NCBI GenBank assembly: GCA_020723285.1
Contig: DYJE01000032.1
Coordinates: 1 to 63,313 of the forward strand
Source of the DNA: Desulforapulum autotrophicum
GTDB lineage: Bacteria > Desulfobacterota > Desulfobacteria > Desulfobacterales > Desulfolunaceae
Length of the DNA: 63,313 nt
Direction: 5' to 3'
This document shows positions 48,820 through 57,670 of the stretch, in pieces. The notes beneath the pieces are model-generated. The model worked only from the letters and a program-made list of their open reading frames with translations. It was not told the origin of the DNA and searched no databases. The position numbers were made by a program, and so were the translations under genes. The first letter of the stretch is position 1. Each line of letters opens with the position of its first letter.

Positions 48820-49344
48820 CTACGCATGGGAGTGATGGGGCGTGTTGCCGGTGGTGTCGATCACCGACCCGGCCGCCGTGATGTTGCCGCCGGACGATAT
48901 ATCCCCGCCGGATGTCAAATTGCCGTTTACGGTCAGGGTCCCGTTGACCTGGGTCGTCGCCGCGTCGATGGTGACTCTTTGGCTTGTAAGGGCGATCCCG
49001 TCCCGTTTCAGGTGAACGCTCTGGCCCAGATCGTCATAAAGGGCCACCTCGCCAGCCCCCAGGTTTTTCATCCGGTACCGCCGGTCACCGGTGGCAATGA
49101 CTACCGAATGCCCCCGGTTGCCCCCCACGGATACGGTGATCACCTCGGCCCCCGCATGCGGGACCGATGAAAACCCGTATTCCTGATACCGTTCCACATG
49201 GTCGTGAACCTCACCTTCAAGAAGGCTGATCTGGACCGATTGTTCTTTCGTGGCATCGTTCACCAGGGTGATGATCCCCCGCCCGATCATCAGACGGACG
49301 CGCCGCTGCATGGGGGCGACGATTTTTTTGATGGTTCGGATCAT
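48820..49344 (-). CDS. gp45-like baseplate spike protein (V)
   Basis: The 174-residue protein begins MIRTIKKIVAPMQRRVRLMIGRG, with YGFSSVPHAGAEVITVSVGGNRGHSVVIATGD forming the OB-type domain. It ends in a repetitive beta part (VNGTLTVNGNLTSGGDISSGG) with a terminal HHSHA, which suits an iron-binding membrane-piercing spike tip. It overlaps gp44 by four bases. Confidence 0.87.
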   Translation of the reverse strand: MIRTIKKIVAPMQRRVRLMIGRGIITLVNDATKEQSVQISLLEGEVHDHVERYQEYGFSSVPHAGAEVITVSVGGNRGHSVVIATGDRRYRMKNLGAGEVALYDDLGQSVHLKRDGIALTSQRVTIDAATTQVNGTLTVNGNLTSGGDISSGGNITAAGSVIDTTGNTPHHSHA

Positions 49345-50375
49345 AAAGCCGAATCCTCCGTAGGGGCCGGAATGGGAAGAAGTTTGAACGCATCCGGCAA
49401 ACAAAGTGAAAGGTCTGTTTTTGTTCCCGCTTCATCCAGGGTGAACGTGGCGGATGTGATCAGCATGGGCCGGTCCACTTTCAGTTTTTTGCTGGTGACG
49501 TGAACCCGCGTGTTGGGCTTCCATAATCCGTCCGCATGGGTCCAGCCCTGGACCACGGCCTGAATCGTCGAACCCCGGCCGGTCCTGACATTGGCTTCCC
49601 ATTGGGCCCGCTCTTTCAGCTTCGCCGCGTCGCCCTGCTGTTCGGCCATGATCACAAGGGGCCTGTGCCGTTTGATGGCTTTGTCGGTCACCGTGGCCGA
49701 TGCTTTGGCATTGTGCTGGGCGGTGGTGAAGTCGGAACCCGCGTTTTCCCCCATCACCCGGTACTGACTGAACCGGTCCTTGTGGGAAAACTGACCGCTG
49801 GCTGAAAGCAAGTTTTCGCCCTCGATCAGGGCCGTCTTGATCAGCGTGTCGGATGCCCGGGTGATCAAAAGCCCGCCCATGCCGTTGGACACCAGAAGAA
49901 CACCCCGCTGCCGGGCCGCGCTTTCCAGGACTTCGAAAACAGATTCCCCGGCCTGAATGGTCAGGGTTTTGAAAGCGGCCCCCACGCTGGTTTCAGCTTT
50001 GACCGTAATGCCAAACGGGGAACAAAGGTCCCGGGCGATCTGAAGAAGGTTCCGGTTCTGCCACTGACCCGCTTTCCAGATGGCGGAGCAGTCCACAAGG
50101 TCGCAGGTCTTGTCCCGGCCCGTGACCCGGATGGTGTGGGATCTCGCGTCAAAAGAGGGGATGAAATCATCCACATACCCGGAAATGACCGTCTCGCCAT
50201 CAATGGAAACCACACAGGCCGAACCGGGAAGAATGGGCCATGATTCCTCCTGCCCGCTCCATTTTTCCGTCAGGGACACATCAAACGTTCCGGCGGCGCT
50301 TTCCATGGACCGGGTGATGGACACCGTTTTCCAGCCGCTGTACTCTTTTCCGTTCACCGTCAGAGTGACTTTCAT
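49341..50375 (-). CDS. gp44-like baseplate hub protein
   Basis: The 344-residue protein resembles Mu gp44/P2 gpD hub proteins: an N-terminal WKTVSITRSMESAAGTFDVSLTE domain and a YRVMGENAGSDF region. It would form the trimer to which the spike docks. It overlaps both neighbours by four bases. Confidence 0.85.
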   Translation of the reverse strand: MKVTLTVNGKEYSGWKTVSITRSMESAAGTFDVSLTEKWSGQEESWPILPGSACVVSIDGETVISGYVDDFIPSFDARSHTIRVTGRDKTCDLVDCSAIWKAGQWQNRNLLQIARDLCSPFGITVKAETSVGAAFKTLTIQAGESVFEVLESAARQRGVLLVSNGMGGLLITRASDTLIKTALIEGENLLSASGQFSHKDRFSQYRVMGENAGSDFTTAQHNAKASATVTDKAIKRHRPLVIMAEQQGDAAKLKERAQWEANVRTGRGSTIQAVVQGWTHADGLWKPNTRVHVTSKKLKVDRPMLITSATFTLDEAGTKTDLSLCLPDAFKLLPIPAPTEDSAL

Positions 50376-51607
50376 TGAATGATCTCCAGTTCAGCACCGC
50401 CGGGCACAAATCCGGGGTGGACAATGGCGTTTCGGGTCACGATGTCCTCTTCCCGCCGGGCGTCCCCATAGACCAGATGGGCGATGACCAGGGCGGGCAG
50501 GGTTTCGGCCGGGGTGAAGTGGGTGATCTGTTTCAGGTTTCGGCCCCTTCGGTTGATATCCCGGATCGCCGTGGCCTTGAGCTGGACAAGGCCCGCATAG
50601 GCCGCGTCGGAGGTGGTCTCCATTTCCATGGCCACGTCAAACCAGCCTGTCAGTTGCTCGATGACGGCCTGGGCTTCCGTTCCGTTGGTGAAATCCATTT
50701 CAGACGCGGTCCGGGCCGCTTCGGCCAGGGCTGTTTTCTTCACGAAGTCAACGATGGCGGTCTGGTTCGCCATCTGCCGGACCCGGCTTCCCGTGCTTCC
50801 TTCGGCCAGGGCCCCGGAATCCGTCACACTGCTTCGCGGAACATCCTCAAAATCATTCCCGAAAGAATCAAAAAGCTGCCCATACATGGCAAAGGCCGAT
50901 GAAATCTGATTCGGAAGGCGTTTCAAATCATTCACAAGACCCATGACGGTGGCCGCGAACTGTCCCGGCGCCCGGATCAGGGCCGCCACATCGTCCACCG
51001 CGTCATGGATGGCGCTTTCGTAATCCGTCAGGGTGTCGGATATGGCCGACAATTTGTCTTTCAGACTTTTCAGGGTTGAAAAGAATTTTTCCCCGATGCC
51101 GGCCGCCTCTTCAGCGACCCATGTCGGCTGATCCTCAAGGGAAAACCCTTCCTGAAAATCATCGGACACGGTCATAAGGGCGTCATCCGCCGCACTGGAA
51201 ACAGCCGAAGCCGTGTTGACGTCCTCCGTGGGTTGAACTTTTTCACCAGCCTCAACAAACGTCACGGAAAACCGGGCCATGCCTCCTTCCCGGGTGGACT
51301 CCCGTGGCCCCCGGACATCCTCGGCCACCACGGAAATGTTCCCGAGGTAAGGATGAACGAGAGTTCCGGGTCCTTCGGTTTCAAAGGCGGTGATCAGGTT
51401 GTCCCTGGCCGTCATGTAGTCCGGCCCAAGGACGAAAAGATCCAGGGAAAACTTCCGGGTTTTCTTGCCCAGGTCCTCGGAATAGGGCTTGTCCCGCTGG
51501 GGATATTCATGGAGAACAACACGCCGCCCGAGTTCGCCGTCCGCGCTCTCGATGAGGAAGGGAACCCCTCGGAAACTCCCTTTTCGCATCCGTTCTTTCC
51601 AGCTCAT
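50372..51607 (-). CDS. gp43-like tail/DNA circularisation protein (N)
   Basis: The 411-residue protein begins with a DNA_circ_N domain (about 1-90: SFRGVPFLIESADGELGRRVVLHEYPQRD), followed by helical regions. In Mu the corresponding N protein is needed for tail assembly and is injected with DNA. It follows the tape measure gene with no spacer. Confidence 0.83.
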   Translation of the reverse strand: MSWKERMRKGSFRGVPFLIESADGELGRRVVLHEYPQRDKPYSEDLGKKTRKFSLDLFVLGPDYMTARDNLITAFETEGPGTLVHPYLGNISVVAEDVRGPRESTREGGMARFSVTFVEAGEKVQPTEDVNTASAVSSAADDALMTVSDDFQEGFSLEDQPTWVAEEAAGIGEKFFSTLKSLKDKLSAISDTLTDYESAIHDAVDDVAALIRAPGQFAATVMGLVNDLKRLPNQISSAFAMYGQLFDSFGNDFEDVPRSSVTDSGALAEGSTGSRVRQMANQTAIVDFVKKTALAEAARTASEMDFTNGTEAQAVIEQLTGWFDVAMEMETTSDAAYAGLVQLKATAIRDINRRGRNLKQITHFTPAETLPALVIAHLVYGDARREEDIVTRNAIVHPGFVPGGAELEIIQ

Positions 51608-53422
51608 TTAATACACCCCTGCCATGGTCCGGCCCGAATCCACGTCAATGTCCATGGAGCCCTTGGCTTTCAGTTCCTTGACTTTCGTGGGCTTGTCCGA
51701 AAGGATTTCAACCTTGAGGGTCCCGCCCACCTCGGTTTCTTTATGCAGCTTGTCGTAAAGCCACGCCCCAAAAGCGCCCGATCCCTGGTATTTGCCGCCG
51801 GTCACCCCTTTCATAAGGGAGCCTATGCCGTATCGTTCGATGAGCGATCCGACCCCGTATCCGGCAGCCCCGGCGGCCAAACTGCCCCCGGCGATGGCGG
51901 CCGCGCTTCCGGCGGTGAGCCCGGCAAGAGCCAGTGGAGCCCGCCCAAAAGCCAGGGCCGTCCCGGCCAATCCTTTGGCCTTTCCTGCTGCACCGGTCAG
52001 AAGACCTTTGGCCCGTTTTCCGTAAGAACCGATGGATTCGTTGCCGCCCGGTAAACCCAAGCCGCCGCCGGGCATGTTGACCACGAAAACAGGCGTGGCC
52101 CCGGATGCTTCTCCCAAGGCCCCGGCGATTCCGCCGCCTTTTTTCCCTTTCATAAAGCCAAGCATGCGCCCGCCGAACCGTGCGACTTTGTTGGCTACGA
52201 CCACACCACCCAGGGCCGCTCCACCGATGGCCAGCCCCTTGATGACTCGGCCCGTGTTCTCTGGCCCGATTATATTCAGGCCATCGGCAAGAGCCTGAAT
52301 GGGTTCGGCCAGGGAGTTGTCGGCAAACTGTTTCCACACGGTTAAAAGGTTGGTCATGGCTGCGCTGGCGGTTGCCGCTGCACGGGCGCTGTCATTGAGT
52401 GTGGTGGTTCCATCAGCCTGCACAGCCATAAATTTTTCCAGGGATTCGAATCGTTTGGTTTTTAAGAAATCAGATTGGATTTTGTTGAACGCCTTAATAG
52501 AGTCACCATCGAATCCAATCTTTGACAATACTGTTCGCTTCCCCGATGCGTTTCTTATAATCTCCGCCATCAGTTGGTTGATCGGCCTTAAAATCTCTTG
52601 ACCTTCTTTTAGGGCTTTGGGGTCAAACACTTGAATTCCGTTTTTTTGCAATAACTGTACTTTTTTTGCGTCCCCGAGAACGCGCATAAGGGCTTCAAAT
52701 GTCGTTGCGGCCTGATCCTCTGATCCTGCGCCCATCATGATGACCTGGAGGGCTGCGCCCATTTCCGTCAATGCCGTTTTTCCGCTCCGGCCCATGGCCG
52801 TGTACGCGTTGATGACACGGGGGCCAAGGGCTGCAAGACTCTTGAGCGTGAACGCCCCCATTTTCCCCTGGGCATTCAGGCTGTCAATAGTTTCCAGTAC
52901 ATCCTTTGGATCGATAATTCCTATTTTCTGGAATTCCCCTAAAATATCGCCAATGTCTTTCCCTTCAGCCCCCATGGCCTGAATGGCGATGCCGATGTTG
53001 CGGATGTTCTTTTCCGCGAAATCAAGATCACCGGTTTTTTCAACGATGGATTCAATGGCGGACGTGATTTCCGAAGGGTCCACCCGGATGTCGGGCGCCT
53101 GGGCGGTTTCGTAGATTTTCGTTTTCAGCTTGTCCATTTCCGCGGCCGATTTCCCGGCGCTGATTCCCAGACGGGTGAACCGCATGGACAGGTCCATGAC
53201 CATCTTGACGGTGCCAAGCCCGGCGGCCCCGGAAAGAAGGGCGGTGTATCTGTTGCCAAGATGGTCCAGGCCACGGCTTACGCCCCGGATGGAGTTGTTC
53301 AAAACGCTCAGGTTCTTCGCCCCATCCGTGCCGAATTTTTTCATGGCATCGGTGTTCCGCTTCGCCTGGGCGGCGAAGTTGCCCATCATTTCCACATGAA
53401 TGGAGATTTTTGCTTCAGACAT
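51608..53422 (-). CDS. Tail tape measure protein
   Basis: The 604-residue protein has a helical, TP901-type N-terminal region (about 50-360) and a hydrophobic, Gly/Ala-rich segment at about 390-540 (GGAALGGVVVANKVARF, GSLAAGAAGYGVGSL). It would set tail length and help open the membrane, and is fairly short for a contractile tail. Its ATG overlaps the frameshifted end of the chaperone gene, as in Mu and lambda. Confidence 0.87.
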   Translation of the reverse strand: MSEAKISIHVEMMGNFAAQAKRNTDAMKKFGTDGAKNLSVLNNSIRGVSRGLDHLGNRYTALLSGAAGLGTVKMVMDLSMRFTRLGISAGKSAAEMDKLKTKIYETAQAPDIRVDPSEITSAIESIVEKTGDLDFAEKNIRNIGIAIQAMGAEGKDIGDILGEFQKIGIIDPKDVLETIDSLNAQGKMGAFTLKSLAALGPRVINAYTAMGRSGKTALTEMGAALQVIMMGAGSEDQAATTFEALMRVLGDAKKVQLLQKNGIQVFDPKALKEGQEILRPINQLMAEIIRNASGKRTVLSKIGFDGDSIKAFNKIQSDFLKTKRFESLEKFMAVQADGTTTLNDSARAAATASAAMTNLLTVWKQFADNSLAEPIQALADGLNIIGPENTGRVIKGLAIGGAALGGVVVANKVARFGGRMLGFMKGKKGGGIAGALGEASGATPVFVVNMPGGGLGLPGGNESIGSYGKRAKGLLTGAAGKAKGLAGTALAFGRAPLALAGLTAGSAAAIAGGSLAAGAAGYGVGSLIERYGIGSLMKGVTGGKYQGSGAFGAWLYDKLHKETEVGGTLKVEILSDKPTKVKELKAKGSMDIDVDSGRTMAGVY

Positions 53423-53895
53423 CGGGTACCACCATGTTCAGGGAATACAAAAAACGGCTTAACGAAAGCCCTTCCGTTTCCATCCGGCCATACTTCAGCC
53501 GGATGGATATAAGCATGACGCCTGGCTCAATCGTGCTCCGGGCCAGACGTTTCAGAACGCCCCCGCAGGGCCACCTCAAGAGCCGCCGATTCAAGCTGTT
53601 CGGCTTTCACCTGGAGCAGGCGCAAATCACCGGGGGAAAGATGCTTCATTTCCGAAAGGGTGAGCGGCCCCTTGTAATCTCCCACCGAAACGATCTGACG
53701 CCGGAGAACGTTGATTCCCACCAGGGTGTTGCTGGCGAGGAGTTCATAGCCGTCCGGCGTCTTGACCACCTTTTCGCTTTCTTCGGTGGCCTCGATCACG
53801 TCGCCTGCGGTGGCTTCGCGGATCACCGCTTTTTTGTGGGTGGTGTTTCCGATGGTCAGGCCCTGGTCCAGGGTCACGTCAATGGTTCTCATCAC
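53415..53895 (-). CDS. Tail assembly chaperone, frameshifted long form (gp41-42 type)
   Basis: The zero-frame product is the 122-residue gp41-like chaperone (53527-53895). A GGGGGCG slip site (minus strand, 53564-53558) lies near its end. A -2 shift there moves into a frame that stays open for 48 more codons to a stop at 53415-53417, overlapping the tape measure start. The long form would be 160 residues, ending SRFLYSLNMVVPDV. Mu is known to use a -2 shift in this gene pair, from memory. Confidence 0.65.
53527..53895 (-). CDS. Tail assembly chaperone, short form (gp41-like)
   Basis: The 122-residue protein resembles Mu gp41. It begins MRTIDVTLDQGLTIGNTTHKKA, with AVIREATAGDVIEATEE and MKHLSPGDLRLLQVKAEQLE. 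It keeps the tape measure protein soluble during tail assembly. Met1 and Met2 are both possible starts; either overlaps the tube gene stop. Confidence 0.8.
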   Translation of the reverse strand: MMRTIDVTLDQGLTIGNTTHKKAVIREATAGDVIEATEESEKVVKTPDGYELLASNTLVGINVLRRQIVSVGDYKGPLTLSEMKHLSPGDLRLLQVKAEQLESAALEVALRGRSETSGPEHD

Positions 53896-54257
53896 TTCAT
53901 TTCCTCCGCAGGCGGGCCGCAGAATTTAAGGGCCACCTTGCCGCCGTCGCCCTCGTTCACGGTGGGGGTGTCCGCCAGCCAGCCGCTGTTGATAATCCAC
54001 GTCTGACCCGTGTCGGCTTCAAACGCGATGGTGGCATCCACAATGTTCTGGATCTCGGCAAGGGACGTGTCCTTGTCCACGGAGATTTCACACTCCAGGG
54101 TGGATTCCTTGATGGATTCCGTGTAGCCGTGAACCGTGGAACTTCCTTTCACCGCTTCCCGCACCGGGCCGCCCAGGTCGATTTTCGCGCCGGGGTTTGT
54201 TTTGTAAACGGCCCCGTCTACTTTGATTGTCGCGCTTCCTAAAAGTTTTTTACCCAT
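53892..54257 (-). CDS. Tail tube protein (gp40/gpM-like)
   Basis: The 121-residue protein contains GSATIKVDGAVYKTNPGAKIDLGG and ETGQTWIINSGW-type strands characteristic of Mu gp40. It would polymerise into the inner tube inside the sheath. It follows the sheath gene by 8 nt. Confidence 0.87.
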   Translation of the reverse strand: MGKKLLGSATIKVDGAVYKTNPGAKIDLGGPVREAVKGSSTVHGYTESIKESTLECEISVDKDTSLAEIQNIVDATIAFEADTGQTWIINSGWLADTPTVNEGDGGKVALKFCGPPAEEMK

Positions 54258-54265
54258 GGATCACC

Positions 54266-55720
54266 TCACACCTTGAACTGGATGGAGCCCGCAAAAATAC
54301 GGAACTGGTTGATGATATCCGGCGGGAGAAGGGCGTTGAGCCGGTTAGGGTCGGAGCCGTCGCGTTCCACGATCAGGTCCGATTTGAACTGTTCCCGCCC
54401 TTCCACCAGCCCGCTTTCCTCCCATTGAATGAAAAGGGCAATCAGCTCGGCCCGGATGGTCTGGGGAGTGACCACGGCCTGACCGGCGCCGAACTTCGTC
54501 CCGTCATCGGCCAGCTTGTGCCTGGGGAATTTCTGGGCGATCCGCGCCCGGACACTGTACCGGAGATAGGCAAGGGTCCGCATGGTGGTCACGTCCAGAT
54601 AGCTCGGGTCCTCGATGTCAAAGGCGTTCACCGTGTAAGTCGTGATCAGCCGCTCGATCAGAACGTTTCCGCCAGCATCCGTGACGCAAGTGGAGGCTCC
54701 CCCGTGAAGATGGATGTTCCGCTCGGACATGGTGAACCGGTCCGGGATGGCGGGGGAAAGAACACCGGGAAGCGTTAAGGTCTGACGCGGCCGGGCCGGG
54801 TCGGGCTCGAAGGCGTCCACCCCGCCCAGGACAGCCGCCACAACCCAGGGCGGTGTCGGGCTTTTGCCCGATCCCATGATCGTGAGGTGAGGGCAGTTCC
54901 GGCTTTCCGCCAGGGTGGCGATGGTGGTGTGGGTTCCCGCCGCCGCGGCGAAGGCGTGGCCTTCTTTCATGACAAGCGGCCCCCAGCGTTCCGTCAGTTC
55001 GCTTTCAAGGGCGGTCAGGTTCGATGAATCGGTAAAGGGCATGATGAGCGTGTGGTATTGCTCGTCGGCCATGGCCGTGATCACACCGGAAAAGTCGGGG
55101 TTCGTGGCCCCGCTGGCCATGGCCGTGACTGTGGCGGTGAGTCCCTTGGGCGTCTTTTCATCCGAATAATAATTGATCCGGATATCAATATCGTTTCCGG
55201 TGGAGCCCTTCCACTTGCAGGTGAGGGTCACGGTGCCGGTGGCGGCCGTGGCGGTCACGGGAAGATCCAGGTTCGCGTTGATGGCGGCGGCTGCATTCGT
55301 CGCAATGGCGGTGGGCGTGTCCCCGTCGCTCACGGCGGCCTTCACCTTTTTTCCGCCGATGTACATGCAAAGCGTCCCGGCCTCGATGCTTGTCCCTGAA
55401 AAAGCGATGGACCCCGATGCCGAAACCCCAGCCGCGTCTTCGTTAAGGGCGATGGCCCAGCATTCGGTGTAGTTGTTGGCGTTTTTCAAGGCCTCGATCA
55501 TGGCCGCCAGCATGGAACCGCGCCCGAAATACTCGATACCCTGAGCCGGATCGGTGATGCGGACCGGGACGCCTTCGGCCACGGTTCCGGCGGTGAGGCG
55601 CTGCCCGGTCACCAGGATTTTATGGGGCATCGAGGGCAGGCCCTGGTTTGCCTTGGAATTGTCGAATTCGATATATTGCCCCGGTGTCCGGATATCGATG
55701 GGAATGTTGTTGAAGTTCAT
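54266..55720 (-). CDS. Tail sheath protein (gp39/gpL-like)
   Basis: The 484-residue protein matches the Mu gpL type. It begins MNFNNIPIDIRTPGQYIEFDNSKA, has AAGTHTTIATLAESRNCPHLT in the middle and a C-terminal WEESGLVEGREQFKSDLIVERDGSDPNRLN. It shows that the particle had a contractile tail. Confidence 0.92.
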   Translation of the reverse strand: MNFNNIPIDIRTPGQYIEFDNSKANQGLPSMPHKILVTGQRLTAGTVAEGVPVRITDPAQGIEYFGRGSMLAAMIEALKNANNYTECWAIALNEDAAGVSASGSIAFSGTSIEAGTLCMYIGGKKVKAAVSDGDTPTAIATNAAAAINANLDLPVTATAATGTVTLTCKWKGSTGNDIDIRINYYSDEKTPKGLTATVTAMASGATNPDFSGVITAMADEQYHTLIMPFTDSSNLTALESELTERWGPLVMKEGHAFAAAAGTHTTIATLAESRNCPHLTIMGSGKSPTPPWVVAAVLGGVDAFEPDPARPRQTLTLPGVLSPAIPDRFTMSERNIHLHGGASTCVTDAGGNVLIERLITTYTVNAFDIEDPSYLDVTTMRTLAYLRYSVRARIAQKFPRHKLADDGTKFGAGQAVVTPQTIRAELIALFIQWEESGLVEGREQFKSDLIVERDGSDPNRLNALLPPDIINQFRIFAGSIQFKV

Positions 55721-55735
55721 GGTGGGTGCTCCCTG

Positions 55736-55957
55736 TTATTCCTGTTTGGTTTCGGCCTGCTTCGCCTCTTTGTTTTTGACGTTTTCCCGCATGGCCTTGG
55801 GGGGAAGGGTCATGATCACGTCTTTATCCTTCGCCCGTCGTTGCCAGTATGACATGTTGTCGACCAGACGGCCTTCAGGCGGTAAGGGTTCCATGGTCAA
55901 AGGGTCACGGACGATCTTTCCCGCTACGGGGGTTACGATGATTTTCGAAGGTTTCAT
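55736..55957 (-). CDS. gp38-like small protein (DUF2635)
   Basis: The 73-residue protein begins MKPSKIIVTPVAGKIVRDPLTMEPLPPEG, the DUF2635 pattern of Mu gp38, always placed just before the sheath gene. It has a Lys/Glu-rich C-terminus. Its exact role in the tail is unknown. Confidence 0.85.
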   Translation of the reverse strand: MKPSKIIVTPVAGKIVRDPLTMEPLPPEGRLVDNMSYWQRRAKDKDVIMTLPPKAMRENVKNKEAKQAETKQE

Positions 55958-55960
55958 GTT

Positions 55961-56515
55961 TTACTCCATGATGATGTTGTCCTGCGCGTCGATCTGGCCG
56001 TCGGCAGGGTTCATGTCGATGCCTGGGGCGAACGTTTTGAAATCGTCAAGGGACGTCTCGTCCGTAAGCTCCCGGTCATAGGCCACGTCGAAGTCGATCA
56101 CCGTGAAATAGCTGGGGTGGCCGATGCCTTCGTCGTTGGCGGACATTCCGATGGAAACGGAAGACGCCGAGTCGGTGAACGCCCCGTCACCAAGCACCGC
56201 ATCACAGATCAGTTCCTCGAACCGGATTTGTTCAGGCACGGCCTTGTCCGCGTCGCTCTGGTAAAACCCGGCGTAAAGCCGGACCCGGTGAACCGCTTTG
56301 TGGTATCCGCCCCGGTATTCGTGGCCTGTCACGCTCGGCCGTGTGATCATGATCACCGGAAGCTTGTTCTGGTGGACTTCGTGCCGTTTTTTAAGGGCGG
56401 TTTTAAGCGTAAGATCTCGGCCCCATGTGCCCGCGCAGAACTGGGCAAGGGGCGTGTCCGCTTCGATCTGGGCCACCAGTTTTTCCATGCAGACGGAAAA
56501 GGAATCAGCCATCAT
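55961..56515 (-). CDS. gp37-like protein (DUF1834)
   Basis: The 184-residue protein resembles Mu gp37 (DUF1834), with VIMITRPSVTGHEYRGGYHKAVHRVRLY and FTVIDFDVAYDREL. It is probably a tail terminator or connector protein, inferred from its place before the sheath gene. It starts four bases inside the small membrane protein gene. Confidence 0.8.
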   Translation of the reverse strand: MMADSFSVCMEKLVAQIEADTPLAQFCAGTWGRDLTLKTALKKRHEVHQNKLPVIMITRPSVTGHEYRGGYHKAVHRVRLYAGFYQSDADKAVPEQIRFEELICDAVLGDGAFTDSASSVSIGMSANDEGIGHPSYFTVIDFDVAYDRELTDETSLDDFKTFAPGIDMNPADGQIDAQDNIIME

Positions 56516-56820
56516 CCCCTCCCGGCCAGGGATTTGAATTCGGCCACATCCACTCCCGACTGAACGGCAACCACAAGCAGGATTTCCCGAAGATCGGCGA
56601 TCCCGCGTTTTAGCGCTTCGAGTTCTTTATCTTTGCTGGTCAGGATTTCGCGCAGTCCCTTCATTTCTTTTTTCAGGGCCTTGAGTTCTTCATCTTTGGG
56701 GAAAAACTTCTGAAACGCCCGTTCCGCGGATTTCTGGATGAAAATAGTGATAAAGATCAATCCCACAAAACAGACAATAATCTGTGCGTCTGAAATCGTC
56801 TGAAGACTCTGTCCGATCAT
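56512..56820 (-). CDS. Small single-pass membrane protein with coiled coil
   Basis: The 102-residue protein has one N-terminal hydrophobic helix (about 9-26, AQIIVCFVGLIFITIFI) followed by a charged coiled coil (ELKALKKEMKGLREILTSKDKELEAL). Both ends overlap neighbours by four bases, so it belongs to the late operon. I know no Mu counterpart at this place. Membrane location suggests a role in lysis or superinfection rather than in the virion, but this is a guess. Confidence 0.6.
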   Translation of the reverse strand: MIGQSLQTISDAQIIVCFVGLIFITIFIQKSAERAFQKFFPKDEELKALKKEMKGLREILTSKDKELEALKRGIADLREILLVVAVQSGVDVAEFKSLAGRG

Positions 56821-57278
56821 AACCGCTCCGTTACCGTATTGATTTCCTGTAAGAGATATTCGGCCACCCGGGCCGATCCGCCAAAAGCCTTCAAACCATC
56901 CTCCATGTAATCCCTGGGGCCGTGCTTGCTTGAACTGTGGGTTCCGTTTCGGATCACATCCGCATACCGGGCCGAATTGTAAACCACCCCTGAAAACTCC
57001 CCGGCCTTGAACGACACGCCCCCGGCCTGCTTGCTTTGCCCAGGGGGAAGAAAAGCGAGTGCCCCGCGAAGATGATTGGTCCGAATCGGAACCGGATAAT
57101 CTCCAGGCGATCCCTTGGCCCCGGAAAGGTAGTTCATCACAGACCCGTGAACCTTCATGGTCGACTTGGTGATGCCTTTTTTAAACGCCACCTTCAGGTT
57201 CGTAGCCAAGGTGTCCAGGTAGCGGATCACCTCATCCGCGTTGTCCGCACTGCCTTTGATTTCAATCGCCATGGACAA
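56817..57278 (-). CDS. HK97 gp10-like/virion morphogenesis head-tail protein
   Basis: The 153-residue protein has ADNADEVIRYLDTLATNLK, GDYPVPIRTNHLRGAL and NSARYADVIRNGTHSSSKHGPRDYM, the pattern of tail completion proteins in which a basic helix is followed by the Y(A).y.e.Gt motif. It probably joins head and tail. It overlaps the gp36-like gene by 17 nt. Confidence 0.7.
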   Translation of the reverse strand: MSMAIEIKGSADNADEVIRYLDTLATNLKVAFKKGITKSTMKVHGSVMNYLSGAKGSPGDYPVPIRTNHLRGALAFLPPGQSKQAGGVSFKAGEFSGVVYNSARYADVIRNGTHSSSKHGPRDYMEDGLKAFGGSARVAEYLLQEINTVTERL

Positions 57279-57663
57279 CCACCCCGCCCGAATAATCCAC
57301 CGAATCCGAATCAGAACCGGAAAGGATCTTTTCGATCAGCGTTTCCGCTTCATCCAGAAAATCCTTCCGCTGTTTCCTTAACGTCGTGGTGGGGTCGATC
57401 TCACCGTCCGGTACCGCATTTCCCATCATGGTGGTGATGCGTACCTGGACAAGCTCGGCGGCCACAAGGCGCTCCTCGGCACGGTGGATGTACGTCCGTT
57501 TCGGTTCCGCCGTGGTGGCGTAAAGGGCTGCGCCGATCCGGCCGGACAACAGGGCAGACTCGGCGGTAATTTTCCCGGCAAGAAACGCCGAAAAGTCATT
57601 CGCCGTGGGAAACATTTCCGCCGTGAAGCCCAGGGCCAGGATGTCATTCTCCGTCACAGCCAT
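57262..57663 (-). CDS. gp36-like head-tail connector (DUF1320)
   Basis: The 133-residue protein begins MAVTENDILALGFT and has YIHRAEERLVAAELVQVR; it matches DUF1320 (Mu gp36), an adaptor-type protein at the head-tail junction. It lies 7 nt after the capsid gene. Confidence 0.78.
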   Translation of the reverse strand: MAVTENDILALGFTAEMFPTANDFSAFLAGKITAESALLSGRIGAALYATTAEPKRTYIHRAEERLVAAELVQVRITTMMGNAVPDGEIDPTTTLRKQRKDFLDEAETLIEKILSGSDSDSVDYSGGVVVHGD

Positions 57664-57670
57664 ACGTCAC

